From a virus: a stretch of DNA of 42,214 bases. The notes beneath the pieces are model-generated. The model was given only the letters and a program-made list of their open reading frames with translations. It was not told the origin of the DNA and did not search any database. The stretch is taken from positions 1 to 42,214 of IMG/VR virus record IMGVR_UViG_3300032285_002718; one strand, given 5' to 3'. Below are positions 40,949 through 42,214 of this stretch, piece after piece. Every line of letters starts with the position of its first letter. The stretch's first letter is position 1. The position numbers were made by a program, and so were the translations under genes.

Positions 40949-42007
40949 ATGAGTAAGGCCTTCGATATTTCGAAGTTCCGTAAGTCTATCACTAAAAGTA
41001 TTGATGGCTTAGGAATTGGTTTCAATGATCCAACAGATTGGATCTCAACTGGCAACTATGCACTAAACTATCTTATTTCGGGGGACTTCTTTAAGGGAGT
41101 CCCTTTGGGTAAGGTAACTGTGTTTGCTGGAGAATCTGGTGCAGGTAAATCATATATCTGCTCTGGTAACATTATTAAACATGCTCAAGAACAAGGCATT
41201 TATGTTGTCTTAATTGACTCAGAAAATGCTCTGGACAAGGCTTGGCTAGAAGCACTAGGTGTTGATATTTCAGAAGATAAACTACTGAAGCTCAACATGG
41301 CAATGATTGATGATGTTGCTAAAACTATCAACGAATTTATGAGTGAATACAAATCAATGGATGCTACAGATCGTCCAAAGGTTTTGTTTGTGATTGATTC
41401 GTTAGGTATGCTGTTAACACCAACTGACGTAAATCAGTTCGAAGCAGGAGACTTAAAAGGTGATATGGGTAGAAAGCCTAAGGCACTTACGGCGCTGGTT
41501 CGTAATTGTGTTAATATGTTTGGTAATTACAACGTCGGCTTGGTATGTACTAATCACACATACGCTTCGCAAGATATGTTTGATCCAGATGATAAAATCT
41601 CAGGCGGACAAGGCTTCGTTTATGCATCTTCTATCGTGGTCGCTATGAAGAAGTTGAAGTTAAAAGAAGACGAAGATGGTAATAAAGTAAGCGATGTTTT
41701 GGGTATTCGTAGTGCTTGTAAGATTATGAAAACCCGCTACGCAAAACCATTTGAATCAGTCCAAGTTAAGATTCCATACTCAACAGGTATGGCTCCTACG
41801 TCCGGATTGGTTGATATGTTCGAGAAAATGGGTGTATTATCTAAGGTAGGGAATAAATTAGCATACACCAGTAAGGCTACTGGTGAGATTGTTGCCGAGT
41901 TCCGTAAGAATTGGACAGAAGATAAGTTACACATCATTATGGAAGAGTGGGACGCAACTGCGGCGCAAACATTAACTACAACTATCGATACAGAGGAAGA
42001 AGCATAA
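40949..42007 (+). CDS. uvsX: UvsX RecA-like recombinase
   Basis: A 352-residue homologue of T4 UvsX, the strand-exchange protein that works with gp32 in recombination-dependent replication. Walker A is GESGAGKSY near residue 60, the catalytic Glu region is VVLIDSENALD (near 92), and Walker B is VLFVIDSLGMLLTPTD (near 147). NYNVGLVCTNHTYAS and KISGGQGFVYASSIVVAMKK match the DNA-binding loop region. AGGAG lies seven bases upstream of the ATG, 14 bases after the gp32 stop. It is probably co-transcribed with gp32 from the early-type promoter. Confidence 0.93.
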   Translation: MSKAFDISKFRKSITKSIDGLGIGFNDPTDWISTGNYALNYLISGDFFKGVPLGKVTVFAGESGAGKSYICSGNIIKHAQEQGIYVVLIDSENALDKAWLEALGVDISEDKLLKLNMAMIDDVAKTINEFMSEYKSMDATDRPKVLFVIDSLGMLLTPTDVNQFEAGDLKGDMGRKPKALTALVRNCVNMFGNYNVGLVCTNHTYASQDMFDPDDKISGGQGFVYASSIVVAMKKLKLKEDEDGNKVSDVLGIRSACKIMKTRYAKPFESVQVKIPYSTGMAPTSGLVDMFEKMGVLSKVGNKLAYTSKATGEIVAEFRKNWTEDKLHIIMEEWDATAAQTLTTTIDTEEEA

Positions 42008-42214
42008 TGGATGAGAATCTAATTATTACTGTTTGGGATATGTTCCGCGAATACATCCCTGAAAAAAATCGTGAAATGGCGGCAAATCAGTACGTTGATT
42101 TTTTGCTAGGTAACGACATTAGTGCAGATACATTATCTGGTTATACGGGCTACGACCCACATTTGGATGAAGCTATTAAGTTAGTAATCGAAGAAGAAGG
42201 CGTAGATGACGATG
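42007..42214 (+). CDS. Partial conserved phage protein downstream of uvsX
   Basis: The start overlaps the uvsX stop by one base (TAATG), and the reading frame runs open to the window edge (69 codons). The visible protein is acidic and helical: MDENLIITVWDMFREYIPEK, then NREMAANQYVDFLLGNDISA and LSGYTGYDPHLDEAIKLVIE. No catalytic motif is visible in the part present. Coupling to uvsX suggests a replication/recombination-phase protein. Confidence 0.65.
   Translation, partial: MDENLIITVWDMFREYIPEKNREMAANQYVDFLLGNDISADTLSGYTGYDPHLDEAIKLVIEEEGVDDD

Overview
The window is a 42-kb piece of an uncultured T4-like contractile-tailed phage (tailed dsDNA virus, myovirus). It carries recognisable T4 core genes: gp13 and gp14 (neck), gp15 (tail terminator), gp18 (sheath), gp19 (tube), gp4 (head completion), gp16 and gp17 (terminase), gp1-type dNMP kinase, gp32 (ssDNA-binding protein) and UvsX (recombinase). 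Their sequences look closer to marine/freshwater cyanophage- and pelagiphage-type relatives than to enteric T4. Examples are the cyanophage-style fibre domains, the gp14 N-terminus and a long sheath with inserted modules. The DNA is AT-leaning. Two textbook sigma70-type promoters and GGAG-type ribosome sites fit a proteobacterium-like host, but the host cannot be fixed from this sequence.

Layout. (1) 43-18078, + strand: four fibre/adhesin-type proteins. The first is a 4559-residue modular fibre built from about thirty short repeats, with beta-helix, LamG, YadA-head-like and jelly-roll parts. A LamG-like protein, a fibre with an S74 self-cleaving chaperone end, and a Gly/Ser/Tyr-rich putative tail protein follow. 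(2) 18080-21450, + strand: three overlapping genes, two unrecognised and one predicted fusion of a peptidase-U32-like Fe-S TIM barrel with a SAM methyltransferase. (3) 21442-24501, - strand: Nudix hydrolase, gp15 and gp14, divergent from gp13. (4) 24528-30803: gp13, a small protein, dNMP kinase (own sigma70-like promoter), an opposing small zinc protein with a degenerate HNH motif, then sheath and tube. (5) 30869-38953: a tube-fold-like virion protein, an unknown, gp4, gp16, a protein with a capsid-targeting-like N-terminus, an acidic unknown, gp17 and a 708-residue phage protein. (6) 39023-42214: an FkbM-like methyltransferase, then gp32, uvsX and a partial conserved gene.

Regulation is unusually legible. 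A TAAATA motif (T4-type late promoter, recognised in T4 by the gp55 sigma factor) precedes most late transcription units on both strands. At six genes the motif, or a one-base variant, ends exactly five bases before the ATG and no Shine-Dalgarno sequence is present. If the T4 start-site rule holds, transcription would begin on the A of the ATG, giving leaderless mRNAs. Three of these follow a hairpin terminator within a few bases, making a compact repeated terminator/late promoter/ATG cassette. Abundant structural genes (sheath, tube, fibres) have a leader with a ribosome site instead. gp13 and gp14 share a nearly palindromic back-to-back pair of these motifs. The gp32 promoter region superimposes an early-type and a late-type promoter, and its leader can be drawn as a pseudoknot.

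The least explained content is the 18080-21450 cluster with the Fe-S/methyltransferase fusion. I see no tRNA, CRISPR array, insertion sequence or reverse transcriptase, and no gene-free stretch longer than 300 bases.
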